Origin: Nocardioides kongjuensis
GTDB lineage: Bacteria; Actinomycetota; Actinomycetes; Propionibacteriales; Nocardioidaceae
Assembly (NCBI RefSeq): GCF_013409625.1
Contig: NZ_JACCBF010000001.1
Location: 1,488,001 to 1,552,000, forward strand
DNA: 64,000 nucleotides
Reading direction: 5' to 3'
Part shown: piece by piece, positions 48,645 through 60,595 of the stretch
Numbering within the stretch: the first letter of the stretch is position 1
How the letters are laid out: the number at the start of each line of letters is the position of its first letter
Translations under genes and position numbers: made by a program
Notes under the pieces: generated by a model
What the model was told of the DNA's origin: nothing
Databases searched by the model: none
What the model saw: the letters and a program-made list of their open reading frames with translations, nothing else

Positions 48645-50018
48645 ATGCGATGTCGGGATGCCTACGGCTACGAGCTCACCACCGGTCCCCTCGCCGCCGA
48701 CGCCTACGTCGGCGGGATACGTGACCTGCTGCGACTGCGCACCGGCGCGGCCGACCGGATCGCCTCGTCCATCGCCCTCGACCCGACCTTCGCCGTCGGG
48801 CACGCCGCGCTCGCACTGCTGGGCCACGAGATGTGCGTCGAGGTCGACATCGCGGCCCGGCTCGCCGACGCCCGCCTGCACGCCGCGCGCGCGACCGAGC
48901 GCGAGCGCAGCCACGTGCACGCGATCGAGCGCCACCTGCTCGGCGATCCCGCGCCGCTGGTGCACCACCTGGCGTCGTACCCGCGGGACGCGCTGCTCCT
49001 CTCCGTCGCCATGCCCACCATCGCGTTCGCCGGGGTCACCGACGTCCCCGAGCAGGCCTGGCGGATCGTCGAGGACGCGGCGCCGGCCTACGGCGACGAC
49101 CCGTGGATCACCGGCCTGATGGCGTTCGTGCGCCAGGAGCAGCGCCGCTTCGACGAGGCGATGGACCTCTCCTGCCGGTCACTGGCGGCCGAGCCGTCGG
49201 GTGGGCACGCGGCCCACGCCCGGGCGCACGCCCACTACGAGACCGGCGACCACGCCGCCGGACTGGCGTGGATGGACGGCTGGATCGACGGCGACGGGGC
49301 CGCGACCGACAGCCTCACCCACTTCTCCTGGCACGCGGCGCTGCACGAGCTGTCGATCGGCGACCTGGCCGCCGTCCGTGCTCGCTACGACGGCCAGCTC
49401 CAGCCCCGGCAGGCCGTCGGCTGCCGGGCGCTCGTGGACAGCGGTTCGCTGCTGTTCCGCTGGGCGATCACGCCGGACGCGACCGACGTGCCCTCGATCG
49501 AGGAGGTCGTCGCCGTCACCGGACGCGACGTGCTGGAGCGGCCCGGGACCGCGTTCCTCGGGATGCACGCGGCGGTCGCGCTGCTGGCGAGCGACGACCG
49601 GGTCGGCCTGCGCAACCTGGCGGCCTGGTGCGCGCAACACCCCGGGGCCACCCACCGCGAGGTGGTGGCGCCGCTCGCGACCGCGCTCGGCCTGCTCGCC
49701 GCCGGGCGCTGCTCGGCCGCTGCCGACCGACTGGCGGCCCTCGGGGCGTCGACCTGGCGGCTCGGTGGGTCCGACGCCCAGCGCGAGATCGTCGAGGAGG
49801 CCCGGATCGCGGCACTGCTCCGCGCGGGACGGTACGACGAGGCGCGGCAGGTGCTCGACGCGCGGCTGGACCGGCGCGAGGCGCCGCGCGACCGCAGCTG
49901 GCGCCGATCGGCCGCCGCTCAGGCCGCCAGGATCTTGTCGCCCTCGACCTTGATCTCGACCTTCGCCAGCGCGGACGGCGCCGGGCCGCCCTCGACCGCT
50001 CCGGTCGTAGCGGAGTAG
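48645..50018 (+). CDS. TTC38-like tetratricopeptide protein
   Basis: The 457-residue alpha-helical protein starts [22 protein letters not shown] and continues [18 protein letters not shown], the pattern of the TTC38 family, which is best known from animals but common in actinobacteria. Paired helices with Ala-rich inner faces suggest several TPRs. No catalytic motif is visible; a protein-binding role is likely. The last 33 residues or so are encoded opposite the Rieske gene, with which it overlaps by 100 bp. Confidence 0.72.
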   Translation: MRCRDAYGYELTTGPLAADAYVGGIRDLLRLRTGAADRIASSIALDPTFAVGHAALALLGHEMCVEVDIAARLADARLHAARATERERSHVHAIERHLLGDPAPLVHHLASYPRDALLLSVAMPTIAFAGVTDVPEQAWRIVEDAAPAYGDDPWITGLMAFVRQEQRRFDEAMDLSCRSLAAEPSGGHAAHARAHAHYETGDHAAGLAWMDGWIDGDGAATDSLTHFSWHAALHELSIGDLAAVRARYDGQLQPRQAVGCRALVDSGSLLFRWAITPDATDVPSIEEVVAVTGRDVLERPGTAFLGMHAAVALLASDDRVGLRNLAAWCAQHPGATHREVVAPLATALGLLAAGRCSAAADRLAALGASTWRLGGSDAQREIVEEARIAALLRAGRYDEARQVLDARLDRREAPRDRSWRRSAAAQAARILSPSTLISTFASADGAGPPSTAPVVAE

Positions 50019-50338
50019 GACGAGCCGTGGTTGGCGCAGTGGATGGTGCCGTTGTCGACCGAGGTCACCAGTAGGCCCTGGTGGGTGCACACGGCGCTGA
50101 ACGCGTCGTACTGCCCCGCCGTGGGCTGGGTGATCACGACCTTCTGGTCGGCCAGGATGATGCCGCCGCCGACCGGGACCTCGGACGTGGTGGCGAGCTC
50201 GGTACCGGCGGAGACCTTGGTCTTCGTCGAGGAGCTGCCGCCACTACCGGCGCACCCGGCGAGGGCCGCGGCGACGCCGAGCGCGCCGAGGCCCGAGAAC
50301 ACGATGCGCCGGCTGGCGCGGACCTCACCGAGGCTCAT
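49919..50338 (-). CDS. Rieske [2Fe-2S] Tat/lipoprotein, paralogue 1
   Basis: The 139-residue protein has a twin-arginine-like leader (SRRIVFSG) and a lipobox ALAGC, so it is probably an exported lipoprotein anchored outside the membrane. The Rieske domain has CTHQGLL-(x)-CANHGSSY, with the two His and two Cys ligands kept. The two extra cysteines that form the stabilising disulfide in bc1-type Rieske proteins are replaced (Leu and Ala), while the GSxY end is kept. It is co-translated (ATGA) with its upstream paralogue. Confidence 0.88.
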   Translation of the reverse strand: MSLGEVRASRRIVFSGLGALGVAAALAGCAGSGGSSSTKTKVSAGTELATTSEVPVGGGIILADQKVVITQPTAGQYDAFSAVCTHQGLLVTSVDNGTIHCANHGSSYSATTGAVEGGPAPSALAKVEIKVEGDKILAA

Positions 50339-50820
50339 GCGCGTGCCACCTGCCCCTCGACGACCGTCACCGCGACCGCGGCCAGTGGAGCGCTCGCCGG
50401 GCCGCTCTCGACGGACCCGTCCGTGGCTGAGAACAGGCTGTCGTGGCACGGGCAGTGGATCGAGCCGTCGGTCACCGACCCGACCAGGCAGCCCTGGTGG
50501 GTGCACAACGCGGTGAAGGCCTTGAACTCCCCCGCGACGGGCTGGGTCACCACCAGCTCGTCCGCCTTGAGCACCACGCCCCCGCCGACCGGTACGTCGG
50601 CCGCCGCGACGAGCCCTGCCGCGGATCCGGACCCGGCGCCGGTGCTCGGCGCACCGGTCGCCGCGGTGGGCTCCGGCGTCGGGGCTGCCGAGGTCGGGTC
50701 GGGCGACACGGGGTCCGTGGCGGCGGTCGAGTCGTCGCCGCAGGCCGCCAGCAGGGGGACGCCGACACCGAGCGTGGCGGCGCCGGCGAGGGCCCGCCTC
50801 CTGCTCACCGAGGAAGTCAT
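50335..50820 (-). CDS. Rieske [2Fe-2S] Tat/lipoprotein, paralogue 2
   Basis: The 161-residue protein has the leader SRRRALAG and lipobox LLAAC, then a Thr/Pro/Ala linker, then the Rieske motif CTHQGCL-(x)-CPCHDSLF. Here the extra cysteines of the bc1-type disulfide are present, while the GSxY end is changed to DSLF. Identity with paralogue 1 is high over the core (VPVGGG, CTHQG), so the pair arose by duplication. The electron partner is unknown. Confidence 0.88.
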   Translation of the reverse strand: MTSSVSRRRALAGAATLGVGVPLLAACGDDSTAATDPVSPDPTSAAPTPEPTAATGAPSTGAGSGSAAGLVAAADVPVGGGVVLKADELVVTQPVAGEFKAFTALCTHQGCLVGSVTDGSIHCPCHDSLFSATDGSVESGPASAPLAAVAVTVVEGQVARA

Positions 50821-50854
50821 GGGCGTCAGGCTACGGTCCGCTCCTGAGAGCGAC

Positions 50855-53860
<3,006 letters not shown>

Positions 53861-53890
53861 TACCGGTCCCTCTTGAGAGTCTCGACGTCT

Positions 53891-53906
53891 TCGAACAAGT
53901 GTTCGC
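53891..53906. promoter_or_regulatory. LexA (SOS) box of uvrA
   Basis: TCGAACAAGTGTTCGC matches the actinobacterial SOS box TCGAACnnnnGTTCGA at 11 of 12 fixed bases. Just upstream on the minus strand TACGAT (53908-53913) is a -10, so the predicted transcription start falls inside the box. The uvrA start is 30 bp downstream. Confidence 0.8.
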
Positions 53907-54008
53907 CATCGTACGCCGGCAGGCAAGCCGCGGCGCACAGGGAACAGCCTCTCACCCGCCACCGACACCGGCCCTGTCCGCGCTGGCCGGGACGGGGATG
54001 ATGGGGGC

Positions 54009-54704
54009 GTGACCTCCCCCACTGCCGCCCTCGCCGCGGCCACCGACCGGCTGCTCGCCACCGCCCGCGCCCTGCCCGCCGCCGAGTGGGCCGCCCCGTC
54101 GCTGTGCGCCGGCTGGACCCGCGGCCACGTCCTCGCCCACCTCGCCCTCAACGCCGAGGGCCTCGCCGGCGTGCTCCGCGGGCTCCGCGACGGCGCTCCC
54201 GCGACCATGTACTCCTCCGACGAGGCGAGGGACGGCGACATCGCCGTGCTCGCCACCGCGACGCCCCAGGAGGTCCTCGCGCGCCTGGTCGCCGGCTGCG
54301 CCAGCCTCGCCGAGGTGCTCGACGTCGCCGCCGGGCTGGCCCCGGGCACCACCTTCGAGCGGACGCCGGGCGGGCGGCTGATGCCGGCGAACGACGTGGC
54401 GCACCTGCGGCTGCGGGAGGTCGAGATCCACCACGCCGACCTGGGCGCCGGCTACTCCGCGTCCGACTGGCCGCCGACGACCGCGATGGCGTTCCTGCAC
54501 GACGACGCCCAGCGGTACGCCGGCCCCGGCTTCCACGTCGTCGCCACCGACGAGCCCGCCCGCTGGGCCTTCGGCTCCCCCGGCACCGACGCCCCGACGG
54601 TGAGCGGCCCGCTCGGCGCCCTCGCCTGGTGGGCGACCGGCCGCGCCGCGGCGCCAGTAGTCTCGAGCACGACCGGAACGCTGCCGAGCCTGGAGGGACG
54701 ATGA
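54009..54704 (+). CDS. maleylpyruvate isomerase family (MDMPI, DinB-like) protein
   Basis: The 231-residue protein has the MDMPI N-terminal four-helix bundle with [18 protein letters not shown] near residue 40 and [15 protein letters not shown] near 145, which supply the histidine/glutamate metal site of mycothiol-dependent enzymes. A C-terminal SCP2-like domain is short. Mycothiol-dependent isomerisation or detoxification is likely. GTG 54009 starts an operon with the two next genes. Confidence 0.85.
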   Translation: MTSPTAALAAATDRLLATARALPAAEWAAPSLCAGWTRGHVLAHLALNAEGLAGVLRGLRDGAPATMYSSDEARDGDIAVLATATPQEVLARLVAGCASLAEVLDVAAGLAPGTTFERTPGGRLMPANDVAHLRLREVEIHHADLGAGYSASDWPPTTAMAFLHDDAQRYAGPGFHVVATDEPARWAFGSPGTDAPTVSGPLGALAWWATGRAAAPVVSSTTGTLPSLEGR

Positions 54705-55372
54705 GCTACACCGGAGAGGTCACCGTCGGCGGTGCCGCCGACGTGCGCGAGCTGCCCGCGCTGACCATCACGAAGGTCGCCGTCGACGAGAAGATGTCGA
54801 ACAACTGCTACCTCCTGCGGTGCACCGACACCGGCGACCAGGTGCTCATCGACGCCGCCGCCGCGCCGGAGACGCTGCTGCCGCTCATCGGCGACGGTGG
54901 CTTGTCGGCCGTCGTCACCACCCACCAGCACTGGGACCACCACCGGGCCCTGGCGGACGTCGTCAGGGAGACAGGGGCCGTCGTGGTCGCCGGAGAGCCC
55001 GACGCCGACGCCATCACCGAGCAGACCGGGGTCCCCGTCGAGCGCCGCGTCACCGACGGCGACACCGTCGCCGTCGGCTCCTGCGAGCTCGAGGTCATCC
55101 GGATCACCGGCCACACCCCCGGCTCGATCTGCCTGCTCTACCGCGACCCCGCCGGCCACCCGCACCTGTTCACCGGCGACTCGCTCTTCCCCGGGGGCGT
55201 CGGCGGGACCTTCGGCGACGCCGACGCGTTCGCGTCGCTGATCGACGACGTCGAGACCAAGCTGTTCGGCACCCTCCCCGACGACACCTGGTTCTACCCG
55301 GGCCACGGCAACGACTCACAGCTGGGCGTCGAGCGGCCGCACGTCGCGGAGTGGCGCGAGCGCGGCTGGTGA
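54701..55372 (+). CDS. metallo-beta-lactamase fold hydrolase (glyoxalase II-like)
   Basis: The 223-residue protein has the zinc motif THQHWDHH, the GHTPGSICLLY loop, FTGDSLFPGG and the PGHG end, as in YcbL/glyoxalase-II-type thiolester hydrolases. The substrate may be a mycothiol ester, in view of the MDMPI neighbour. ATG 54701 overlaps the preceding stop as ATGA. Confidence 0.88.
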   Translation: MSYTGEVTVGGAADVRELPALTITKVAVDEKMSNNCYLLRCTDTGDQVLIDAAAAPETLLPLIGDGGLSAVVTTHQHWDHHRALADVVRETGAVVVAGEPDADAITEQTGVPVERRVTDGDTVAVGSCELEVIRITGHTPGSICLLYRDPAGHPHLFTGDSLFPGGVGGTFGDADAFASLIDDVETKLFGTLPDDTWFYPGHGNDSQLGVERPHVAEWRERGW

Positions 55373-56295
55373 CCGGCTCGGCGGAGGAGCAGGTCGCCCT
55401 GTACGGCGACGACGGCCGCCCGACCGGCGAGTCCGTGCCGCGCTCGCAGATGCGTGCCCGCAACCTGCGCCACGCGGCCACCCTGGTCGTCGTACGCAAC
55501 AGCGCGGGCGAGGTCTACGTCCACCGGCGCACCGACACCAAGGACGTGTTCCCGGGCCGCTACGACTTCGCGGCCGGAGGGGTGCTCCAGGCCGGCGAGG
55601 ACCCGTACGAGGCCGCGGTGCGAGAGGCGGCCGAGGAGCTCGGCGTGACCGGGGTCGAGCTCGAGGTGATCGGCGAGGACGACTACGCCGACGCGCACAC
55701 GTCGTACCACGCGTTCGCCTACACCTGCGTCCACGACGGCCCGATCACCTGGCAGCCGGAGGAGGTCGCCTGGGGTGAGTGGGTGAGCGTGGAGCGGCTC
55801 CGGGAGATGCTGGCGACGCTGGAGTTCGTGCCGGACACCGTGGCGGTGCTGGGCGAGCGCCTTCTCGGCGAACCTGCGCTGTGGCACGCTCGATCCGTGA
55901 CCTCCGTGACCTCGCTCGCCACTGCCATGTTCACCGTCGCCGACCAGGACGCCTCGCTCGCCTTCTACACCGGCACCCTCGGCTGGGACCTGCGCTCCGA
56001 CGTCGCGTTCGGCGAAGGGGACACCGCGGGTCGCTGGGTCGAGGTGGCGCCTCCCGGCTCGATCGCCGTGCTCGCGCTCAACGTGGCCTGGGACGGCTCG
56101 GCGCCCGGTGGTGGCGCGGTCGGCGTCGAGGCGACGGACGTCCGCGGCGAGCGGGCACGCCTCGAGCAGGCCGGGGTGGCGGTCGGCGAGCTGATGGGCG
56201 GGGAGGGCCCGGTGCCGCTGATGTTCTCGGTCTCCGATGCCGACGGCAACACGGTCTGGGTGGTCGAGGCGCAGCCGGTCACGCCGGAGGGGTGA
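55369..56295 (+). CDS. NUDIX hydrolase fused in frame to a VOC/glyoxalase domain
   Basis: A NUDIX domain (about residues 20-170; GVLQAGEDPYEAAVREAAEELGV has the G-x5-E-x7-REUxEExGU box) is followed without a stop by a VOC domain (about 177-308; TVADQDASLAFYTGTLGWDL). GTG 55369 overlaps the MBL gene as GTGA. VOC alone could also start at GTG 55897, where CACGCT 6 nt upstream resembles a weak leaderless -10, so both a fusion and a nested gene are possible. The NUDIX part is of the YfcD type. Confidence 0.75.
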   Translation: MTGSAEEQVALYGDDGRPTGESVPRSQMRARNLRHAATLVVVRNSAGEVYVHRRTDTKDVFPGRYDFAAGGVLQAGEDPYEAAVREAAEELGVTGVELEVIGEDDYADAHTSYHAFAYTCVHDGPITWQPEEVAWGEWVSVERLREMLATLEFVPDTVAVLGERLLGEPALWHARSVTSVTSLATAMFTVADQDASLAFYTGTLGWDLRSDVAFGEGDTAGRWVEVAPPGSIAVLALNVAWDGSAPGGGAVGVEATDVRGERARLEQAGVAVGELMGGEGPVPLMFSVSDADGNTVWVVEAQPVTPEG

Positions 56296-56896
56296 ACCCG
56301 GCCCGGGCCTGCGCGACCTCGTCGCGGGTGACGCACCCGGTGACGTGGTCGTTGACCAGTCCCATCGCCTGCATGAACGCGAACGCGGTGGTCGGCCCGA
56401 CGAACCTCCAGCCCCGCCTCTTCAGGTCCTTCGACATCGCGACGGCGGCCGGCGAGGTCGTCAGCGTCTGTGGCTCGCCGAGCTCGGAGACAGGCGGCTC
56501 GAACCCCCAGAAGTACGCCGCCAACGAGCCCCGCTCCTCGACCAGGTCGAGCGCGCGCCCGGCGTTGTTGATGACCGCCTCGATCTTGCCGCGGTGGCGG
56601 ACGATCCCGGCGTCGGCGAGCAGCCGGGCGACGTCGCGCTCGTCGTAGCCCGCGACCACGTCGAACGCGAAGCCCGAGAAGGCCGCGCGGAAGGCCGGGC
56701 GCTTCACCAGGATCGTGCGCCAGCTCAGCCCGGACTGGAAGCCCTCGAGGCTGACCTTCTCGAACAGCCGCTGGTCGTCGACGACGGGGAAGCCCCACTC
56801 GGTGTCGTGGTAGGCGGGGAACTCCGGGGCGCTGAGGGCCCACGGGCAGCGGGGCAGGCCGTCGGGACCGGGGACAGCAGCGCTCGGGGCAGTCAT
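56279..56896 (-). CDS. tag: DNA-3-methyladenine glycosylase I
   Basis: This 205-residue glycosylase removes 3-methyladenine from DNA. RCPWALSAPEFPAYHDTEWG holds the N-terminal cysteine of the Zn snap, and NDHVTGC near the C-terminus supplies His and Cys. The aromatic LEGFQSGLSWRTIL recognition block is also intact. It is convergent with the NUDIX-VOC gene (17-bp overlap) and divergent from the GMC oxidoreductase gene. Confidence 0.94.
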   Translation of the reverse strand: MTAPSAAVPGPDGLPRCPWALSAPEFPAYHDTEWGFPVVDDQRLFEKVSLEGFQSGLSWRTILVKRPAFRAAFSGFAFDVVAGYDERDVARLLADAGIVRHRGKIEAVINNAGRALDLVEERGSLAAYFWGFEPPVSELGEPQTLTTSPAAVAMSKDLKRRGWRFVGPTTAFAFMQAMGLVNDHVTGCVTRDEVAQARAGFTPPA

Positions 56897-56929
56897 GGCG
56901 AGACCCTCCCACGACGTACCGACACGCCC

Positions 56930-56935
56930 TACAGT
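56930..56935 (+). promoter_or_regulatory. -10 element of a leaderless promoter
   Basis: TACAGT ends 6 nt before ATG 56942 of the GMC oxidoreductase gene. Confidence 0.5.
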
Positions 56936-56941
56936 CCCGTC

Positions 56942-58882
56942 ATGGCGTTCACTGCGCGGCAGGTCAGGGCCATGGGCCTCATCGCCGACACCTTCGCCCC
57001 CGGCGGCGACGGCGTCCCGGCCCCGACCGAGGTCGGCGCCCACGAGCTGGCCCTGCGGATCGCGGAGGCCAACCCGCGCACGGGAGAGGTGCGACAGCTG
57101 CGGGCGCTCCTCGACGCGTGGGACAGCCGGGCGCTGGGCCTGGCGCTCACCGGTCGTCCTCGACGCTTCTCCGAGCTCGACCAGGCAGCCCGCGAGCGGG
57201 CGCTGCTCTCGCTCTCCGACAGCCGGGTCGGCGCGAAGCGGGTGCTCTTCCAAGGACTCAAGACGGCGAGCCTGCTCCCCTACTACATGACCGGCGGTCA
57301 GGCCCTGTGGGACGAGATGGGCTTCCCCGGCCCGCTCGGCCTGCGCGCCGACCCGCCGACGCCGGTGGTGCGGCCGATGCCGCTCACCCACGACACCACC
57401 ATGAGCTGCGACGTGGTCGTCGTGGGCTCCGGCGCCGGCGGGGGAACGGCGGCCGGGGTCCTGGCCGCGGCCGGGCTCGACGTCGTGGTGCTGGAGGCAG
57501 GCGGGATGCACGACGAACGGCACTTCGACGGCAGCGAGGCGACGGGCTTCCTCGAGCTCTACGCGCTCAGCCCGCAGTCCACGGCGGAGGGCCAGGTCGC
57601 GCTGCTGGCCGGTCGCGGCCTCGGCGGCGGCACCGTCGTCAACTACTCCACCTCGTTCCGCACGCCCGACCGAGTGCGCGAGGAGTGGGCCGGGCACGGC
57701 GTCCCCCAGTTCGCCACCGCGGAGTACGCCGCCTCGATGGACGCGGTCTGCGCCCGGCTCGGCGTCAACACCGACCACGACAAGGCAGCCCCGCGCGACG
57801 CGATCCTCGAGCGCGGTGCGCGGGCGCTGGGCTGGGACGTGGCCGCGATGCCGCGCAACGTGGTCGGCTGCGACCAGGACGTCGAGTGCGGGCGGTGCGG
57901 GATGGGCTGCCGGCTCGGAGCCAAGCAGTCGACGGCCAAGACCTGGCTCGAGGACGCCGCCCGCACCGGCGCCCGGATCTGCACCGGCGTCACGGTCCGC
58001 ACCGTCACCAGCAGCTTCGGCCGCGCGACCGGCGTCGAGGGCGTCACCGCCGACGGGCACCGGGTCCAGGTACGGGCTCGGGCGGTCGTCGTCGCCGCGG
58101 GCGCGATCCAGACCCCTGCACTGCTCCAGCGCAGCGGCCTCACCAACCCCAACATCGGCCGCCACCTGCGCCTCCACCCGGCCACCGCCGTGTGGGGGCG
58201 CATGGAGGAGCCGGTCGACGGGTGGATCGGCGCCATGCAGAGCAGGTACGTCGACGCGCTCACCGACCTCGACGGTGACGGCTACGGCGTGCTGTACGAG
58301 ACCGCTCCCCTGACGCCGGCGTTCGGCACCGGCTTCGTCAACTGGCGCGGCGCCGAGGACTTCCGCCGCCGCATGAACGAGCTGAGGCACACCCTCGGCG
58401 TCGCGGTCATCGTCCGCGACCGCGACCCCGGCGGGACCGTGCGGGTCGACCGGCGCGGCGAGCCGGTCGTGCGCTACCAGCTGTCCCCGCGCGACACCGA
58501 CCACCTGGTCCAGGGCCTGGTCGGCGGCGCCCGGATGGCCGAGGCTGCCGGCGCCCGGTGGATCGCGTCGACCCACCACCGCACGGTCAGCTACGAGCCC
58601 GGCGTCCGCGGCTCCGCCGCCACCTTCGAGCAGGACCTGCGCGCCGCCGGCGCCGCACCGGCCACCCTCGCCCTGGCCGCGCTGCACATCATGGGCACCG
58701 CCCGGATGGGTGGCTCCCGCGAGACGTCCGCGGTCGACCCGGACGGGCGGACGTGGGACGTCGAGGGCCTCTACGTCGCCGACGGCTCGTGCTTCCCGAC
58801 CGCCTCCGGCGTCAACCCGATGATCTCGATCGAGTCGATCGCCCACATGACCGCGACCAGGCTCGCCTCCCGGATGTCCTGA
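56942..58882 (+). CDS. GMC oxidoreductase of the long-chain alcohol oxidase (FAO) type
   Basis: The 646-residue flavoprotein has an N-terminal gluconate-dehydrogenase-subunit-3-like helical region (about 1-140), the FAD motif VVVGSGAGGGTAAGVLAAAG, GRGLGGGTVVNYS, and the FAO-typical CDQDVECGRCGMGCRLGAKQ. The GMC C-terminal HIMGTARMG and SGVNPMISI are present. Relatives oxidise fatty or long-chain alcohols; a sterol alcohol is conceivable from the steroid genes nearby. The electron acceptor (O2 or a carrier) is not readable. Confidence 0.85.
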   Translation: MAFTARQVRAMGLIADTFAPGGDGVPAPTEVGAHELALRIAEANPRTGEVRQLRALLDAWDSRALGLALTGRPRRFSELDQAARERALLSLSDSRVGAKRVLFQGLKTASLLPYYMTGGQALWDEMGFPGPLGLRADPPTPVVRPMPLTHDTTMSCDVVVVGSGAGGGTAAGVLAAAGLDVVVLEAGGMHDERHFDGSEATGFLELYALSPQSTAEGQVALLAGRGLGGGTVVNYSTSFRTPDRVREEWAGHGVPQFATAEYAASMDAVCARLGVNTDHDKAAPRDAILERGARALGWDVAAMPRNVVGCDQDVECGRCGMGCRLGAKQSTAKTWLEDAARTGARICTGVTVRTVTSSFGRATGVEGVTADGHRVQVRARAVVVAAGAIQTPALLQRSGLTNPNIGRHLRLHPATAVWGRMEEPVDGWIGAMQSRYVDALTDLDGDGYGVLYETAPLTPAFGTGFVNWRGAEDFRRRMNELRHTLGVAVIVRDRDPGGTVRVDRRGEPVVRYQLSPRDTDHLVQGLVGGARMAEAAGARWIASTHHRTVSYEPGVRGSAATFEQDLRAAGAAPATLALAALHIMGTARMGGSRETSAVDPDGRTWDVEGLYVADGSCFPTASGVNPMISIESIAHMTATRLASRMS

Positions 58883-58959
58883 CGGGTGATGTAACGCTGC
58901 GCGGCGTCGGCGACATGTACCGGGTGACGAACGATTCGACCACCGAAGGAGCGTCTCCC

Positions 58960-59352
58960 ATGACCCCCGTCCGTACCGCCGCCGCCGCGGCCGTGCTCGC
59001 CCTCGGCTTCACCGTCGCGCCGCTGACCAGCGCCGTCGCCGCGCCGCCCACCGACGCCCCGTGCGCGAAGGAGCAGGCCCAGCTCGACAAGGCGCAGGCC
59101 AAGCTCGAGTCGCTGACCGCGAAGCTCGCCGCCAAGAAGGAGGCGATCGCCGAGGCGAAGGCCGAGGTCAAGGCCGCGGACACCGCCAAGGAGAAGCGCA
59201 ACGCGAAGGCCGCGCTCGCCACGGCCAAGGAGAAGAAGCAGCACGTCCAGAAGGCCAAGAAGTTCCAGGTGCAGCGCGTCGAGCACGCCCAGAAGCGCCT
59301 CGACACGTGCACGGCCGCCCACCCGGCGCCCGCGCCGGCTCCGACCGCCTGA
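58960..59352 (+). CDS. small secreted coiled-coil protein
   Basis: I do not recognise this 130-residue protein. It has a signal peptide (RTAAAAAVLALGFTVAPLTSAVAA) with cleavage near residue 28. A Lys/Ala/Glu-rich helix follows (about residues 40-110) with heptad-like spacing, bounded by two cysteines (PCAKEQ and DTCTAA) that could close a disulfide. The tail is PAPAPAPTA. It may be a periplasmic/extracellular spacer or DNA/surface-binding protein. GAAGGAG precedes ATG 58960. Confidence 0.65.
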   Translation: MTPVRTAAAAAVLALGFTVAPLTSAVAAPPTDAPCAKEQAQLDKAQAKLESLTAKLAAKKEAIAEAKAEVKAADTAKEKRNAKAALATAKEKKQHVQKAKKFQVQRVEHAQKRLDTCTAAHPAPAPAPTA

Positions 59353-59380
59353 GGCCGGTAGCCACACGGACCGACGGCCG

Positions 59381-59409
59381 CCGGCTGCATCCTAGGGGGG
59401 TGCAGCCGG
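59381..59409 (+). terminator. terminator-like hairpin
   Basis: Perfect 9-bp arms CCGGCTGCA/TGCAGCCGG flank an 11-nt loop, 28 bp after the secreted coiled-coil gene and before the convergent kshB. No T-run follows. Confidence 0.6.
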
Positions 59410-59473
59410 TGGCCGTTGCCGTTGCCGTTGCCGGACGAAGGCGCGACGCGCTCGACGCCGTCCGGGACGTGTC

Positions 59474-60571
59474 CTAGGAGTAGGAGACCTTGACGGTGTC
59501 GGTCAGCGGCACCGACTGGCAGCCCAGGCGGATGCCGTCCTCGAGGTCGTCGTTGTCGAGCACGTCGTTGTAGATCATCTTGACGTCGCCCTCGACCAGC
59601 CGGATCGCGCAGGCCGAGCACTCGCCCTCGCGGCACGAGTACGGCGCCTTGACGCCCTTGGACTCCAAGAAGTCGAGCATCTTGGTGCGCGGGTCCCAGT
59701 CGTCGAACGTGTACTCCTCGCCGTCCAGCTCGACCTCGAGCTTGACCGGACCGGCGGGGGCGTCGGCGAACACCTCGGTGGCGGGACCGTCGTCGTCGGA
59801 CTCGGCGAGGGCGATCTCGGCCTCGACGGCCTGGAGCTCCTCGAGGTCGCCGAACGGGTTGCCGCCCAGCGAGACGAACTTCTCCTGGTGGCGCAGGCTG
59901 CGGGGCACCTCGAGGTCCTTGAGGACCGTGGTGACCATCTTCATGAACGGAGCCGGGCCGCACACGAAGGAGTCGAAGCCGCCGTACTGCGACGCGAAGG
60001 CCTTCATCTGCGCCTCGGTCGGCAGGCCCTGGACGGACTCGAGCCAGTGGATGACCTGGAGCCGGTCGGGGTTCTCGGCAGCCAGCCGGGTGAGCTCGTC
60101 GGCGAAGATGACCGACTTCTCGTCGCGGTTGGCGTAGAACACCACGATCTGGCCCTTGCCGTGCGCGAGGGCGGTGCGGGTGATCGACATGATCGGCGTC
60201 ACACCGGAGCCGCCGGCGAACAGCAGCAGGTCGGCGTCGATCGAGGCCGGCGTGAAGATGCCGGACGGCGGCAGCACGCGCAGCGTGTCGCCGACCTCGA
60301 GGTTGTCGCAGATCCAGTTCGAGGCGTAGCCGTCGGCCGTGCGCTTCACGGTGACCGTGAGCGGACCGCCGTCGTGGGGGCTGCTGGAGAGCGAGTAGCA
60401 CCGCGCCGCGATGCCGGTCTGGTCGCTCGGCACCGCCACGGTCAGGAACTGGCCGGGCTTGTAGTCGAACTTCTCCGCCTGGCCCTCGGGCACGGCGAAG
60501 CTGATCGACTTGGCGTCGGCGGTCTCCTCGACCACACCGACGACGTCCAGCACGAAGGACTCGATGTCCAC
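59474..60571 (-). CDS. kshB: 3-ketosteroid 9-alpha-hydroxylase reductase (KshB-like)
   Basis: This 365-residue reductase has a FAD domain (RCYSLSSSP), an NAD-binding domain (FAGGSGVTPIMS) and a C-terminal plant-type [2Fe-2S] domain (CREGECSACA with the later C of RLGCQ), in the order of KshB/HmpX-like reductases. It passes electrons from NADH to KshA. A longer acidic linker (about 250-280) is present. GTG 60571 follows GGGGAG. It is the third gene of the kshA operon. Confidence 0.9.
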   Translation of the reverse strand: MDIESFVLDVVGVVEETADAKSISFAVPEGQAEKFDYKPGQFLTVAVPSDQTGIAARCYSLSSSPHDGGPLTVTVKRTADGYASNWICDNLEVGDTLRVLPPSGIFTPASIDADLLLFAGGSGVTPIMSITRTALAHGKGQIVVFYANRDEKSVIFADELTRLAAENPDRLQVIHWLESVQGLPTEAQMKAFASQYGGFDSFVCGPAPFMKMVTTVLKDLEVPRSLRHQEKFVSLGGNPFGDLEELQAVEAEIALAESDDDGPATEVFADAPAGPVKLEVELDGEEYTFDDWDPRTKMLDFLESKGVKAPYSCREGECSACAIRLVEGDVKMIYNDVLDNDDLEDGIRLGCQSVPLTDTVKVSYS

Positions 60572-60595
60572 GGAACTCCCCTACTAAAAGATGGC

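Noticed and set aside
59412..59432. tandem GCCGTT repeats after the secreted coiled-coil gene
   Set aside because: Only three and a half copies of a simple hexamer between two genes. No function is supported.
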